From positions 192,363 to 256,362 of the forward strand of contig NZ_LGDD01000328.1 in assembly GCF_001279695.1 (NCBI RefSeq): DNA of 64,000 bases, given 5' to 3'. Of this stretch, positions 44,945 to 53,786 are shown piece by piece; position 1 is the stretch's first letter, and each line of letters begins with the position of its first letter. The position numbers were made by a program, and so were the translations under genes. Below the pieces are notes generated by a model that did no database searches, was not told where the DNA came from, and saw only the letters and a list, made by a program, of their open reading frames with translations. Source of the DNA: Streptomyces sp. WM6378 (GTDB lineage Bacteria > Actinomycetota > Actinomycetes > Streptomycetales > Streptomycetaceae).

Positions 44945-45270
44945 GCCGCGGTCCCCTTCTTCATGTTGACGGGCCCTTCCGTGTCCTGGGCCATGGCCCC
45001 GACGATCGTGGCGATGTTCACGTGCAGGTCGAACGGCGCGAGCTCGAAGTACTTCAGCGCCTTGCCGTCCGGGGAGAGTTCCAGGTTGCTGACCACCAAG
45101 TCGGCCTTCTCCAGGCGTTCCAAATGCATGTAGAGCAGCGGCCGGGACATCCCCAGGCGGCGCGCCAGCTCGCTGACGTACAGCCGTCCGCCGGCGAGTT
45201 CGGCCATGGCGCGGAGCCGTTGCCGGTGGCCCACCGCGGCGAGAACTGCCAGCAGGTCGTCGCTCGTCAT
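44941..45270 (-). CDS. ArsR-type winged-helix regulator (copy 1)
   Basis: A 109-residue ArsR/SmtB-like protein (LLAVLAAVGHRQRLRAMAELAGGRLYVSELARRLGMSRPLLYMHLERLEKADLVVSN). No metal-binding cysteines are visible, so the signal is more likely organic or protein-mediated. A near-identical paralogue lies at 58136-58498. It heads the operon that encodes a small membrane protein, the sensor-like protein and a MacB-type ABC system. A perfect 7+7 inverted repeat 29 bases upstream is its probable operator. GAGGGTGAG precedes the ATG. Confidence 0.92.
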   Translation of the reverse strand: MTSDDLLAVLAAVGHRQRLRAMAELAGGRLYVSELARRLGMSRPLLYMHLERLEKADLVVSNLELSPDGKALKYFELAPFDLHVNIATIVGAMAQDTEGPVNMKKGTAA

Positions 45271-45298
45271 GGCTCACCCTCTCCGAACCCCCGAAGCC

Positions 45299-45350
45299 TG
45301 TAAGTTGAGACTTACATATGGCGGGACATGCGGTCAAGGGTAAGTCTCGG
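45299..45350. promoter_or_regulatory. ArsR operator upstream of the ABC operon
   Basis: TGTAAGT-TGAG-ACTTACA at 45299-45316 is a perfect 7-bp inverted repeat with 4-nt spacer. A further half site GGTAAGTCTCGG lies at 45339-45350. Closely related sites lie before the MMPL gene (51360-51377) and the second ArsR gene (58089-58106). Confidence 0.75.
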
Positions 45351-45453
45351 CAGTCTGGTACCCCCTCGGCCGTGAGTGTGCGGGCATGCGCGAAGGTCCG
45401 GCCCTCGGAGCAGGGACGGACCTGTGGCGCTGTTCGGATCGGTGGTGGGACGG

Positions 45454-45978
45454 TCAGAGTTGGGACCAGGCACGGAACTGGCGCAGCCCGTACAACAGCG
45501 GGGGCAGGCCGTGCCGCCCCGTGATGAGGCGCGCCTCGCCGAAGACGGTGACGTGGTCTCCGGTGCGGTGCAGGGCGACCACGTCGCAGTCGGCGACGGT
45601 GTGCGCGTCACGGACCAGGTGCGGCCCGCCCGAGTCCGCCTCCTGCTCCCACGGGACCATGCGGAAGCGGTCCGGGTTGCCGGAGGCGAACAGCTCGGCC
45701 GTCTCCTGGGCCCCTTCGTGCAGCAGGTTCACCGCGAAGGTGCCCCGCTCCAGGATCGCTTCGAGGGTCGGGCTGCCGTCGCGCAGGCAGACCAGGAGGG
45801 TGGGTGGGCTGAGCGTGACGCTGCACACCGAGGAACACGTCATGCCCCGCGGCGCCCCGTCGTGACCGGTGGTGGTGACCACCCCGACGCCGGTGGGGAA
45901 GCCGCTCATCATCGCGCGGAAGCGGTCGGGCGTCGCCGGGTCGGCCACCTCTTCTACGTTCATGGCGCGTTCGGTCAT
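45454..45978 (-). CDS. Flavin reductase (FMN-binding, HpaC/SsuE type)
   Basis: A 174-residue flavin reductase-like protein (FRAMMSGFPTGVGVVTTTGHDGAPRGMTCSSVCSVTLSPPTLLVCLRDGSPTLEAI...FAVNLLHEGAQETAELFAS). It should reduce FAD with NAD(P)H and supply free FADH2 to the halogenase encoded two genes upstream. The ATG at 45978 overlaps the antiporter stop (ATGA), so translation is coupled. Confidence 0.92.
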   Translation of the reverse strand: MTERAMNVEEVADPATPDRFRAMMSGFPTGVGVVTTTGHDGAPRGMTCSSVCSVTLSPPTLLVCLRDGSPTLEAILERGTFAVNLLHEGAQETAELFASGNPDRFRMVPWEQEADSGGPHLVRDAHTVADCDVVALHRTGDHVTVFGEARLITGRHGLPPLLYGLRQFRAWSQL

Positions 45979-47267
45979 CGGACACTGCTTTCTGTCGCTA
46001 CGGCAAACGCCCCGGTGGTGAGGCGGCGCTCCCCCCGGTCGAGGAGATTCAGGAGCGGGCCCGTCATGGCCGTCGTCGTCAGCGCCATGACGATCAGCGC
46101 GAGGACGAGGGGGCCGGTCAGGATTCCGGAGCTCAACCCGGCCTGGATGACGATGAGTTCGGTCAGCCCACGGGTGTTCATGAGGACGGCGATCCTGCGT
46201 GCCGTCCCGGGCGGCCGCCCGCTCCGGCGCGCCCCCAGATAGCCGCCGAGCCCCTTGCCCACGCAGGCGAGCACGACGGCCGAGGCGATCAGCAGCCACG
46301 AGGTGTCGGAGAACGAGCCGGTGAGCACGGTGATCCCGGTGACCACGAAGAACGCCGGGGCAAGGACGCTCCCCGCCCGCGAGACCGAGGTCACCGCACG
46401 CTCCCAGGGCGCGTTCTCGTCCCCCGGGATCGACAGGCCGACCAGCGCCGCGCCGAGGATCGCCGTCATCCCCAGGTGTTCCATGGCGAGCGCGACCGTG
46501 AGGGCCGCCGCGCCGAGGACCACCGCCGCGGTGCGCGGCATCCGTACGCAGGCGTTCCGGGCGGCCCGGGTGCGCAGCCCGTAGCGGACGGCAAGGGCGC
46601 ACACCGCGCCGAACGCGAGCGCCCGGACCGAGTGCAGCGAGCCTTCCAGGCTTCCCTTGCCGAGGCTGATGGCGAGGGTGAGCAGCAGCCAGCCGACCGC
46701 GTCGATGACGATGGCCGCCGCCAACGCGGTCTGCCCGGCGGCCGATCGCGTCATGCCCCGGTCCGCCAGGATCCGGGCCATGACGGGTACGGCGGTGATC
46801 GACATCGACACCGCGACCATCAGAACGAAGGCCGGGAGCGGGGCGCTGCCGCGCGCCGCGCTGTCGTCGGTGACCAGGACCAGACCGGCCAGGAGCAGGC
46901 CGGTCAGCAGCGGCGGGAGCAGCGCCCCGGCCGCCACCCACAGCGTGCCTCGGCGCGGCGGCCCGCCGGATTCGGCCCCCAGCCTGTGGGCGAGGCCGAC
47001 CAGGAACAGGACGAGACCGGCCTGGGAGACCAGCTTGACCACGTCGAACACGGGCCCCGGCAGCATCGCGTCCAGAGTGTCCCGCCCGAACAGGGCGATC
47101 ACGGCGGGCCCGGAGAGCAGCCCCACCACGATCTCCCCGATGACCTCGGGCTGGCGCAGCGTCCTGGCGAGGGCCCGGCCCGCCAGGGCGATCAGCAGGA
47201 TGACGGCGAGCGCCACCGATGTGTGCGCCAGGCGCGGCGCATCACCGAGAAGCCTCAGCGTTTCCAT
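45975..47267 (-). CDS. CPA2-family cation/proton antiporter
   Basis: A 430-residue protein with about 12 membrane helices and the Na+/H+ exchanger layout (REP-rich start, GLVLFLVGLAHRLG, TAVPVMARILADRGM, and ITVLTGSFSDTSW). It lacks the RCK/TrkA C-terminal domain. Exchangers of this family occur in several antibiotic clusters (for example beside glycopeptide or staurosporine-type genes) without a settled role. It is placed between halogenase and flavin reductase in one transcript, so it might be linked to product or chloride/proton handling; this is inference. Confidence 0.9.
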   Translation of the reverse strand: METLRLLGDAPRLAHTSVALAVILLIALAGRALARTLRQPEVIGEIVVGLLSGPAVIALFGRDTLDAMLPGPVFDVVKLVSQAGLVLFLVGLAHRLGAESGGPPRRGTLWVAAGALLPPLLTGLLLAGLVLVTDDSAARGSAPLPAFVLMVAVSMSITAVPVMARILADRGMTRSAAGQTALAAAIVIDAVGWLLLTLAISLGKGSLEGSLHSVRALAFGAVCALAVRYGLRTRAARNACVRMPRTAAVVLGAAALTVALAMEHLGMTAILGAALVGLSIPGDENAPWERAVTSVSRAGSVLAPAFFVVTGITVLTGSFSDTSWLLIASAVVLACVGKGLGGYLGARRSGRPPGTARRIAVLMNTRGLTELIVIQAGLSSGILTGPLVLALIVMALTTTAMTGPLLNLLDRGERRLTTGAFAVATESSVR

Positions 47268-47289
47268 TTCGCGGTCCCCCGTCGCCCGC

Positions 47290-48840
47290 TCAGTGGTGCT
47301 GGGCGAAGTACTCGTAGGCCTTGGGCAGCGTCTCGGTCAACCGCCGGGTCTTGTCGCGGATCGCCGCGAACTCCCGCTCGGCGGCGGAGGGATCGGACAG
47401 TGCGAGCGCGGGCGACGGCTTCATCTCGATTCCGCCCATACCGAGCAGAACGCACATGTACGAGTAGGCGGGAAGCCCGTGGTAATAGGGGAAGATGCTC
47501 TCGGAGTCGGGAACCTGGGTCTTCCACATCTCCAGGCGCTCGGCGAGCGAGTCGGGAATGGCCCGGGTCTTGGTGTCGCGCCAGTACTGGGTGTCCTGCC
47601 GCTTGGCCGCGACGTAGTGCAGGACCAGGAATTCGCGGATTCCGTCCATGACGTGGGCGATGGACCGGTTGTAGAGGACGCGCTGGTTGGGGTTCCAGTC
47701 CTCGTTCGGGAAGTTCTTCGCGATCTGCTCGATGGCGTGGTGAATGAAGAAGATTCCGGTGGATTCGAGCGGCTCGACGAATCCGCTGGAAAGTCCCACG
47801 GCCACGCAGTTGTTGACCCACGAATTGCGGCTGCGACCGATCCGCATCTTGATGTGGTTCGCGCTGACGTCGGCCGCCGCGGGGCCGACGAACTCGCGCA
47901 GGGTGCGCTCGGCGTCCTCGGGCGAGAGGTAGTCCTTGGCGTAGACGTAGCCGGTGCCGACCCGGCCCATCAGCGGAATCGTCCAGATCCAGCCGGCGTC
48001 CTGCGCGGTGGCGGTGGTGCAGGGCATGATGCCGCGCTTCTCCATGTCCATCGGGACCTGGAGGGCGACCGCGCTGTCGTTGGGCAGCGTGTCCGCGTAG
48101 GAGATGAACGGCTCGTCGAGCGCCTTGTTGATGAGCAGCGCGCGGAATCCGGTGCAGTCGATGTACAGGTCGCCGCTGATGTCGCCGTGCTCGGCGGTGG
48201 TGACGCCGCTGATCCAGCCGCGGTCGTCCAGGTTGACCTGCTTCACGTCGTCGATGATGTGCTTGACGCCGCGTTCCACCGAGTACTTCGTCAGGTACTT
48301 GGCGAGCAGCGCGGCCTCGAACTGGTAGGCGTAGGGGAACTGGGTCTTCCCCTGGTGCTCGGACATCGTCAGGCCCTGCATCTCGTCCGCGCCCTCGTCG
48401 AAGGGCTGGTCGATGAGCGTGCCGTCGAGGCGGCGCGGGCTGAGCCCGGCGTCGATGACCGAGGCCATGACGAAGCAGTCCTTGTCGAACCGGTCCGTCG
48501 GCCCCTGCTGGAGCCACCAGTCGGTCAGCGGGAAGCCGTTGACCGAGCGCATCTGCTCGAAGGGGTGGTAGAAGTAGTGGCCCTTCTCGCGCCAGTTCTC
48601 GAACCGCACGGCGAGCTTGTACGTGGCGTTGCAGGCCGGCATCCAGTCCTTCTCCTTGAGTCCGAGGAACTCGAAGAAGTGCCGGATGTCGCTGAAGGTG
48701 GCCTCGCCCACGCCGACCGCGCCGACGTGCCCGGACTCCACGAGGGTCACGTTTATTCGGTCTCCGAACGCGGCCTTGAGGTACGAGGCCGTCATCCAAC
48801 CGGCTGTGCCGCCACCCACGATCACGACTTTGTTGAGCAC
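47290..48840 (-). CDS. Flavin-dependent tryptophan halogenase (PyrH-like)
   Basis: A 516-residue FADH2-dependent halogenase. It has the FAD motif GGGTAGW (residues 9-15), the catalytic Lys75 in YKLAVRFENW, the diagnostic WIWTIP at 284-289, and the SSGFVEPLESTGIFF block around 351-365 with the active-site Glu. The Lys75 numbering and YKLAVRFENW setting resemble the 5-halogenase PyrH more than PrnA (7-position), so C5 chlorination is my guess. It should act on free tryptophan supplied by the trp genes. It heads a three-gene operon with the antiporter and flavin reductase. The 300-bp upstream gap holds the sbnB SARP box but no box facing this gene. Confidence 0.95.
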   Translation of the reverse strand: MLNKVVIVGGGTAGWMTASYLKAAFGDRINVTLVESGHVGAVGVGEATFSDIRHFFEFLGLKEKDWMPACNATYKLAVRFENWREKGHYFYHPFEQMRSVNGFPLTDWWLQQGPTDRFDKDCFVMASVIDAGLSPRRLDGTLIDQPFDEGADEMQGLTMSEHQGKTQFPYAYQFEAALLAKYLTKYSVERGVKHIIDDVKQVNLDDRGWISGVTTAEHGDISGDLYIDCTGFRALLINKALDEPFISYADTLPNDSAVALQVPMDMEKRGIMPCTTATAQDAGWIWTIPLMGRVGTGYVYAKDYLSPEDAERTLREFVGPAAADVSANHIKMRIGRSRNSWVNNCVAVGLSSGFVEPLESTGIFFIHHAIEQIAKNFPNEDWNPNQRVLYNRSIAHVMDGIREFLVLHYVAAKRQDTQYWRDTKTRAIPDSLAERLEMWKTQVPDSESIFPYYHGLPAYSYMCVLLGMGGIEMKPSPALALSDPSAAEREFAAIRDKTRRLTETLPKAYEYFAQHH

Positions 48841-49049
48841 TGGTGACTCCTGTTCGGTAGCTCCACGAGTTTCGCCAGTGGCTCCGGCCCATTGTCTGAA
48901 ACTGGTCGGGTGGCGCCACCGAGAAAGGACACTAGGCGGCGGTCAAATCGGCGCACAGATCATTAAGCGATGGCCGAAAGGCGCAGGTGGGGCTGACCGG
49001 ACGGCCAGTTGGCGCCCGTTTCGGCCGGTTCTGCGGGCATCCAATGGGG

Positions 49050-49082
49050 CGTCAGCCCACTGTCAGCGCCGCCAAGGAGCAT
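49050..49082 (+). promoter_or_regulatory. SARP-type box and -10 for the sbnB-sbnA operon
   Basis: CGTCAGC at 49050-49056 and TGTCAGC at 49061-49067 (period 11), then 9 nt and GAGCAT at 49077-49082. Expected start near 49089, 52 bases before the sbnB ATG. Confidence 0.8.
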
Positions 49083-49140
49083 GAAACGCGGGGTTACCGG
49101 GTGGGAATCGCTCCGCCCGCCCGCTGCAATGGAGATTTGG

Positions 49141-50202
49141 ATGACAAAGGAAGAACTTGTTCCGCCGTTCGCCGTGATCCCTGGCTCGCAGGTCCACCGC
49201 ATTCTCACCGGCCATGAGCAACACACCATTGATCTGGTGGAGGCCGCATACCGGGTGCACGGCGAGGGCGACACGGTCAACCCACCGTCGTATTTCCTGC
49301 GCTTTCCGGACCGCCCCACCGCCCGGATCATCGCGCTGCCCGCTTCCATCGGCGGTGAGACCCGGGTCGACGGGCTGAAGTGGATCTCCAGTTTCCCGGA
49401 GAACGTGGCCGCGGGCATCCCCCGCGCCTCCGCGGTCCTGGTGCTCAACGACCACGACACGGGCTATCCGCTCGCGTGCCTGGAGAGCTCGATCATCAGC
49501 GCCGCGCGCACGGCGGCCTCCGCGGCGCTCGGCGCCGACTGGCTCTCGCGCGGACGCACCCGCCCGCGCAGGGTCGGCTTCATCGGTACGGGCTTCATCG
49601 CCCGGCACATCCACACCTACCTCGCGGGGGCCGGCTGGACCTTCGACGAGGTGGGCGTGCACGACCTGAACGCCGAGTACGCGGGCGGGTTCAGCTCGTA
49701 CCTGGAAGGCGCCGGCGAGAGCGGCCGGATCACCGTGCACGACAGCGCCGAGGAGCTGATCCGCTCCTCGGACCTGGTGGTCTTCGCGACCGTGGCGGCG
49801 GCCCCGCACGTCCACGAGCCGGCCTGGTTCGCGCACAACCCGGTGGTCCTGAACGTCTCGCTGCGCGATCTGGCTCCCGAGATCCTGCTGGCCTCGGCGA
49901 ACGTGGTCGACGACATCGAGCACTGCCTCAAGGCCGACACCTCGCCCCATCTGACCGAACAGCTCACCGGGTCACGGGAGTTCATCGACGGGACGCTCGC
50001 CGAGGTGATGGCGGGGAAGGTGGAGATCCCCACCGACCGCCCGGTGGTGTTCTCGCCGTTCGGCCTCGGGGTCCTGGACCTCGCGGTCGGCAAGTTCGTG
50101 TACGACCGGGTGCTCGACAGCGGCGAGCTCAACGTCATCGACGGCTTCTTCCACGAGGTGGACCGGTATGGGCGCGCAGGCGCGACCAGCAGCCGTGCCT
50201 GA
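49141..50202 (+). CDS. sbnB: N-(2-amino-2-carboxyethyl)-L-glutamate dehydrogenase, SbnB-like
   Basis: A 353-residue member of the ornithine cyclodeaminase/mu-crystallin family. It has the NAD-binding motif GFIGTGFIARHIHTYL (about 142-157) and a substrate domain with PSYFLRFPDRPTARIIALPA. With its partner SbnA immediately downstream, this is the diaminopropionate version: SbnB oxidatively cleaves ACEGA to L-2,3-diaminopropionate and 2-oxoglutarate with NAD+. The ATG at 49141 has GGAG six bases upstream. The SARP-type box in front ties it to the cluster. Confidence 0.93.
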   Translation: MTKEELVPPFAVIPGSQVHRILTGHEQHTIDLVEAAYRVHGEGDTVNPPSYFLRFPDRPTARIIALPASIGGETRVDGLKWISSFPENVAAGIPRASAVLVLNDHDTGYPLACLESSIISAARTAASAALGADWLSRGRTRPRRVGFIGTGFIARHIHTYLAGAGWTFDEVGVHDLNAEYAGGFSSYLEGAGESGRITVHDSAEELIRSSDLVVFATVAAAPHVHEPAWFAHNPVVLNVSLRDLAPEILLASANVVDDIEHCLKADTSPHLTEQLTGSREFIDGTLAEVMAGKVEIPTDRPVVFSPFGLGVLDLAVGKFVYDRVLDSGELNVIDGFFHEVDRYGRAGATSSRA

Positions 50203-50217
50203 GGAGAGGGGGCCCAA

Positions 50218-51195
50218 GTGCCGGTGATCTCCGTCCCGGAGGACTTCCACACGGAGGACCTCTACGTGGACCTGCGGTCCGTTCTGGACGCTCCGCTGTA
50301 CCTGAAGTGCGAGGGCTTCAACTTCGCCGGGTCGATCAAGCTGAAGGCGGCGCGGGCGATGGTCGCCGACGCCGAGCGCAGGGGGCGCCTGACCCGGGAC
50401 TCGATCATCGTCGAGTCCTCGTCGGGGAACCTCGGCGTCGCCCTGAGCATGATCGCGGCAAGCCGGGGCTACCAGTTCCTGTGCGTCACGGACACCCGCT
50501 GCAACCTGAACACCAGACGGTTGATGGAAGCGATGGGCGCCCAGGTGCACACCATCACCGAGCCCGACCCCGAGGGCGGTTTCCTCGGCGCCAGGCTCGA
50601 CTACGTACGCAAGCTGTGCGCGTCCGACGGCCGACATCTGTGGCTCAACCAGTACGCCAACCCCTGCAACTGGCAGGCGCACTACCGCAGTACGGCGCCG
50701 GCCATCGCCGAACGCTTCCCGGATCTCGACGTCCTGTTCGTGGGCGCCGGCACCACCGGAACCCTGATGGGATGTGCCCGGTACTTCAAGGACTCGGGCC
50801 GTCCGGTCACCGTGGTCGCCGTCGACTCCGTCGGCTCGGTCACGTTCGGCTGTCCACCGGCGCCACGGATGATCCCGGGCCTGGGCTCCGGCGTGCGGCC
50901 ACAGCTGCTCGACACGTCGTTCGTGGACGACGTGGTGCACGTACCGGAGATCGACACGATCCGGATCGCCCACCAACTGGCCGCCGGCGGCTTCCTGTTC
51001 GGCGGATCCACCGGCACGGTCATCTCCGGCGCGGTCGCCTGGCTCGCCGAGAACCGGGACGGCAGGCCGTGCACGGCGGTGGCGATCTCCCCGGATCTGG
51101 GCGAGCGCTACCTCGATTCGATCTACCAGAGCAACTGGGTGAGCGCCCTGTACGGGGCTCACGCGCTGGAGTACGACCCGGTCCGGGCGAGCTGA
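50218..51195 (+). CDS. sbnA: SbnA-like PLP synthase of ACEGA
   Basis: A 325-residue cysteine-synthase-like (fold type II) PLP enzyme. The cofactor lysine is Lys41 in FNFAGSIKLKAA; the phosphate-binding SSSGNLG and the GAGTTGT stretch are present. SbnA joins O-phospho-L-serine and L-glutamate to ACEGA, which SbnB converts to L-2,3-diaminopropionate. The GTG start follows a GAGGAGAGGGGG purine stretch, 15 bases after sbnB, so the two form an operon. A terminator-like hairpin follows. Confidence 0.93.
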   Translation: MPVISVPEDFHTEDLYVDLRSVLDAPLYLKCEGFNFAGSIKLKAARAMVADAERRGRLTRDSIIVESSSGNLGVALSMIAASRGYQFLCVTDTRCNLNTRRLMEAMGAQVHTITEPDPEGGFLGARLDYVRKLCASDGRHLWLNQYANPCNWQAHYRSTAPAIAERFPDLDVLFVGAGTTGTLMGCARYFKDSGRPVTVVAVDSVGSVTFGCPPAPRMIPGLGSGVRPQLLDTSFVDDVVHVPEIDTIRIAHQLAAGGFLFGGSTGTVISGAVAWLAENRDGRPCTAVAISPDLGERYLDSIYQSNWVSALYGAHALEYDPVRAS

Positions 51196-51253
51196 TGCCC
51201 GGCCGGGCTCGCTCATGACGCACCGTCAAATTCCGTACGCCCAGAGGTTTTTG

Positions 51254-51292
51254 GCGGCCCCCGTCACCTTCCCCACAGGTGGCGGGGGCCGC
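51254..51292. terminator. Terminator after sbnA
   Basis: GCGGCCCCCGTCACCT pairs with the complementary arm ending near 51292 with one mismatch, loop about 7 nt. It lies 60 bases past the sbnA stop and before the MMPL promoter. Confidence 0.75.
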
Positions 51293-51359
51293 TTCATGTC
51301 CACCGGGCACCTGAATCCGACCGCCTGCCGGATCGGGGTTGACGGTCCACAGCACCACA

Positions 51360-51377
51360 TGTAATTCTCGACTTACA
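51360..51377. promoter_or_regulatory. ArsR-type operator before the MMPL gene
   Basis: TGTAATT-CTCG-ACTTACA matches the operator upstream of the ArsR gene at 45299 in 12 of 14 half-site bases, 41 bases before the MMPL start. This suggests that one of the two ArsR proteins controls this exporter. Confidence 0.7.
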
Positions 51378-51417
51378 CCCGTTGGGTAGAGGTGACTACC
51401 GTAAGGAGCTGGGTTCA

Positions 51418-53655
51418 GTGAAGAAACAGCCACTCACCGTGAAGGTGGCGAGCTGGAGTGCCCTGCACCCGGGACGGGCCATCCTCGGTTGGTTCGTCTT
51501 TGTCGCCCTCTGCCTGGTCATCGGCGGCGCGGTCGGCACAGTGGACGCCGGTGACAAGGACTACTGGGTGGGCGAGGCCGGCCGCGCCGAGTCGATCGCC
51601 ACCGAGGGCAACCTCCAGCACAAGTCCGCCGAGCGGATCATGATCACCGACAAGTCCGGTGCCGCGCCCGGCGCGAACGCCCGGAGCGCCGCCGCGGACG
51701 TCGCGGCCCGCATGAAGCAGCTGCCCGAGGTCGAGAACGTCGCCGCGCCGGTGCGCTCGGCCAACGGCAAGATGCTCATGGTCGAAGTGACCATGAAGGG
51801 CCTGCGACTTGAGGCCCAGAAGCACATCCAGCCGCTGCTCGACCAGACCGCCGAGGTCCAGAAGAAGAACCCCGACCTGCGCGTCGAGGAGTCCGGCGAC
51901 GCCTCGGTCGAGATGGGCCTGGACAAGTCGCGCGACGACGACCTCTCCACCTCGGAGACGATCACCTTCCCGATCACCCTGATCACGCTGCTCGTCGTGT
52001 TCGGATCACTGATCATGGTCGGCGTGCCGCTGCTGCTCGCGGTCTCCTCGATCGGCGCCGCCATGGGCCTGTCCCAGCTGATCTCGCACCTGGTGCCGGA
52101 CGCGGGTGTCGGCAAGAGCGTCATCCTGCTGATCGGCATGGCGGTCGGCGTCGACTACACGCTCTTCTACCTCAAGCGGGAGAGGGAGGAACGGGCCCAC
52201 GCGAACGGCCGGCTCAGCCCCGAAGCACTGGTGGGGATCGCCGCCGCGACCTCGGGCCGGGCGATCGTCGTCTCCGGCCTGGCGGTCGCCCTCTCCACCG
52301 CCACCCTCTTCCTCGCCACCGACATCGTCTTCACCTCGCTCGCCGTCGCCACCATCGTGGTCGTCCTGGTCGCCGTGCTCAGCTCGATGACCGCGCTGCC
52401 CGCGCTCCTGGTCCTGATCGGCCGGCGCCTGGACCGCAAGGCCGCCAAGGCGGTGGCGCGCGGCAAGCGGGTCAAGCGGCACAAGTCCGAGGAGACCGGC
52501 CGGGTGTGGACGGCGCTCCTGAAGCCCGCCAAGAACCGCCCGGTGGCCACCCTGCTGATCTCGGTGCTCGTGATGTTCGGCCTCGCGGTCCCCGCGTTCG
52601 GCATGCACCTGCGGGTCCTGAACCTGGCCACCCAGTCCCGGGCCATCCCGGAGCTGAAGATGTACGACCGCCTCAACGACGCCTTCCCCGACCTGCTGGC
52701 CGAGCACTGGGTGATGGTGCGCGACAACGACCCCGGCGAGAAGACCGAGGTGCAGTCGGCCCTGAAGGACCTGGCCGCCAAGGCCCAGGCCGACCCGATG
52801 TTCTCCAAGAAGCCGCCCAAACTGCAGACCACGCCGGACGGCCGGATCAGCGTCATGACCCTGTCCGTCCCCTTCAACCTCAGCTCGCCGCAAGCACATG
52901 ACTCACTGACGGAACTGCGCGAGAAATTCCTCCCGGAGACGCTCGGGAAGGTGAAGGGCGCCGAGTTCGCGGTGAGCGGCCCCGTCGCCCAGGACGCCGA
53001 CTATCTCGCCCACCAGAACGACAAGCTGCCCATCGTCGTCGGGTTCCTGCTCCTGCTGACCTTCGTCCTGACCCTGTTCGTCTTCGGCTCGGCGACCATC
53101 GCCGCGCTCGGCGTACTGCTGAACCTGCTGTCCGTCGGAGCATCGTTCGGGCTCGTGGTCGTCTTCTTCCAATGGGGCCTGGCCTCGACGGTGTTCGGCT
53201 TCGAACCCAGCGCCACCCACGCGATCGGCTCCCGCGTACCGCTCTTCCTCTTCGTGATCCTGTTCGGCCTCTCGATGGACTACCAGGTCTTCGTCGTCAG
53301 CCGGATCAAGGAGGCGGCGCTGAAGGGAGTGCCCACCCGGCAGGCGGTGATCGACGGGATCGGCCACTCGGCCAAGGTGGTCACCAGCGCGGCGGTCGTG
53401 ATGGTGACGGTGTTCGCGAGCTTCATGTTCCTGCACCTGGCGGAGATGAAGCAGATCGGCTTCAGCCTGGCGGTGGCGGTCCTCCTGGACGCCTTCATCA
53501 TCCGGGTCATGATCCTGCCCTCGGTCCTGATGCTGCTCGGCAACGCGAGCTGGTGGCCGTCCCGCAAGATGCGCCGCGCCCAGCAGCACGCGGTGCCGAC
53601 CCCGGCGGCCGACGCGCCGCCGCCCTACTACCCGGCGGCGCACAGCCACCGCTAG
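51418..53655 (+). CDS. MMPL/RND-superfamily exporter
   Basis: A 745-residue protein with about 12 membrane helices in two repeats, each with a large extracellular loop. Family marks: GMAVGVDYTLFYLKR in the first half and FGLSMDYQVFVVSRIKEAA in the second, the Asp-Tyr pairs of the proton relay. MMPL proteins export lipids and lipopeptides in actinobacteria, so this is a good candidate exporter for an acylated peptide. GTG 51418 has AAGGAGC eight bases upstream. Its control site matches the ArsR operator elsewhere in the cluster. Confidence 0.93.
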   Translation: MKKQPLTVKVASWSALHPGRAILGWFVFVALCLVIGGAVGTVDAGDKDYWVGEAGRAESIATEGNLQHKSAERIMITDKSGAAPGANARSAAADVAARMKQLPEVENVAAPVRSANGKMLMVEVTMKGLRLEAQKHIQPLLDQTAEVQKKNPDLRVEESGDASVEMGLDKSRDDDLSTSETITFPITLITLLVVFGSLIMVGVPLLLAVSSIGAAMGLSQLISHLVPDAGVGKSVILLIGMAVGVDYTLFYLKREREERAHANGRLSPEALVGIAAATSGRAIVVSGLAVALSTATLFLATDIVFTSLAVATIVVVLVAVLSSMTALPALLVLIGRRLDRKAAKAVARGKRVKRHKSEETGRVWTALLKPAKNRPVATLLISVLVMFGLAVPAFGMHLRVLNLATQSRAIPELKMYDRLNDAFPDLLAEHWVMVRDNDPGEKTEVQSALKDLAAKAQADPMFSKKPPKLQTTPDGRISVMTLSVPFNLSSPQAHDSLTELREKFLPETLGKVKGAEFAVSGPVAQDADYLAHQNDKLPIVVGFLLLLTFVLTLFVFGSATIAALGVLLNLLSVGASFGLVVVFFQWGLASTVFGFEPSATHAIGSRVPLFLFVILFGLSMDYQVFVVSRIKEAALKGVPTRQAVIDGIGHSAKVVTSAAVVMVTVFASFMFLHLAEMKQIGFSLAVAVLLDAFIIRVMILPSVLMLLGNASWWPSRKMRRAQQHAVPTPAADAPPPYYPAAHSHR

Positions 53656-53678
53656 TCGTGGTGCACAGCCACCGCTAG
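53640..53678. repeat. 16-bp direct repeat at the MMPL stop codon
   Basis: GCACAGCCACCGCTAG at 53640-53655, which includes the MMPL stop, recurs at 53663-53678. It looks like a recent short duplication of the gene end. Confidence 0.7.
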
Positions 53679-53695
53679 CCACCGGGTCCCAGACG

Positions 53696-53731
53696 GACGC
53701 CGGACCGGACATCCCCCGCCGGTCCGGCGTC
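53696..53731. terminator. Terminator after the MMPL gene
   Basis: Perfect 13-bp stem, GACGCCGGACCGG at 53696-53708 and its complement at 53719-53731, 10-nt loop, before the next SARP-type promoter. Confidence 0.8.
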
Positions 53732-53786
53732 TGACGTCTCCCCTCCCCGGGCCCCTCCCCCGTCCCTCCCGGGGAGGCCGGCCGAC

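Noticed and set aside
48992..49009. Possible minus-strand SARP box for the halogenase (GCTGACC at 48992)
   Set aside because: The second heptamer (GGCCAGT at 49003) matches only about two of seven positions, and no nAnnAT hexamer lies at the required 9 nt.
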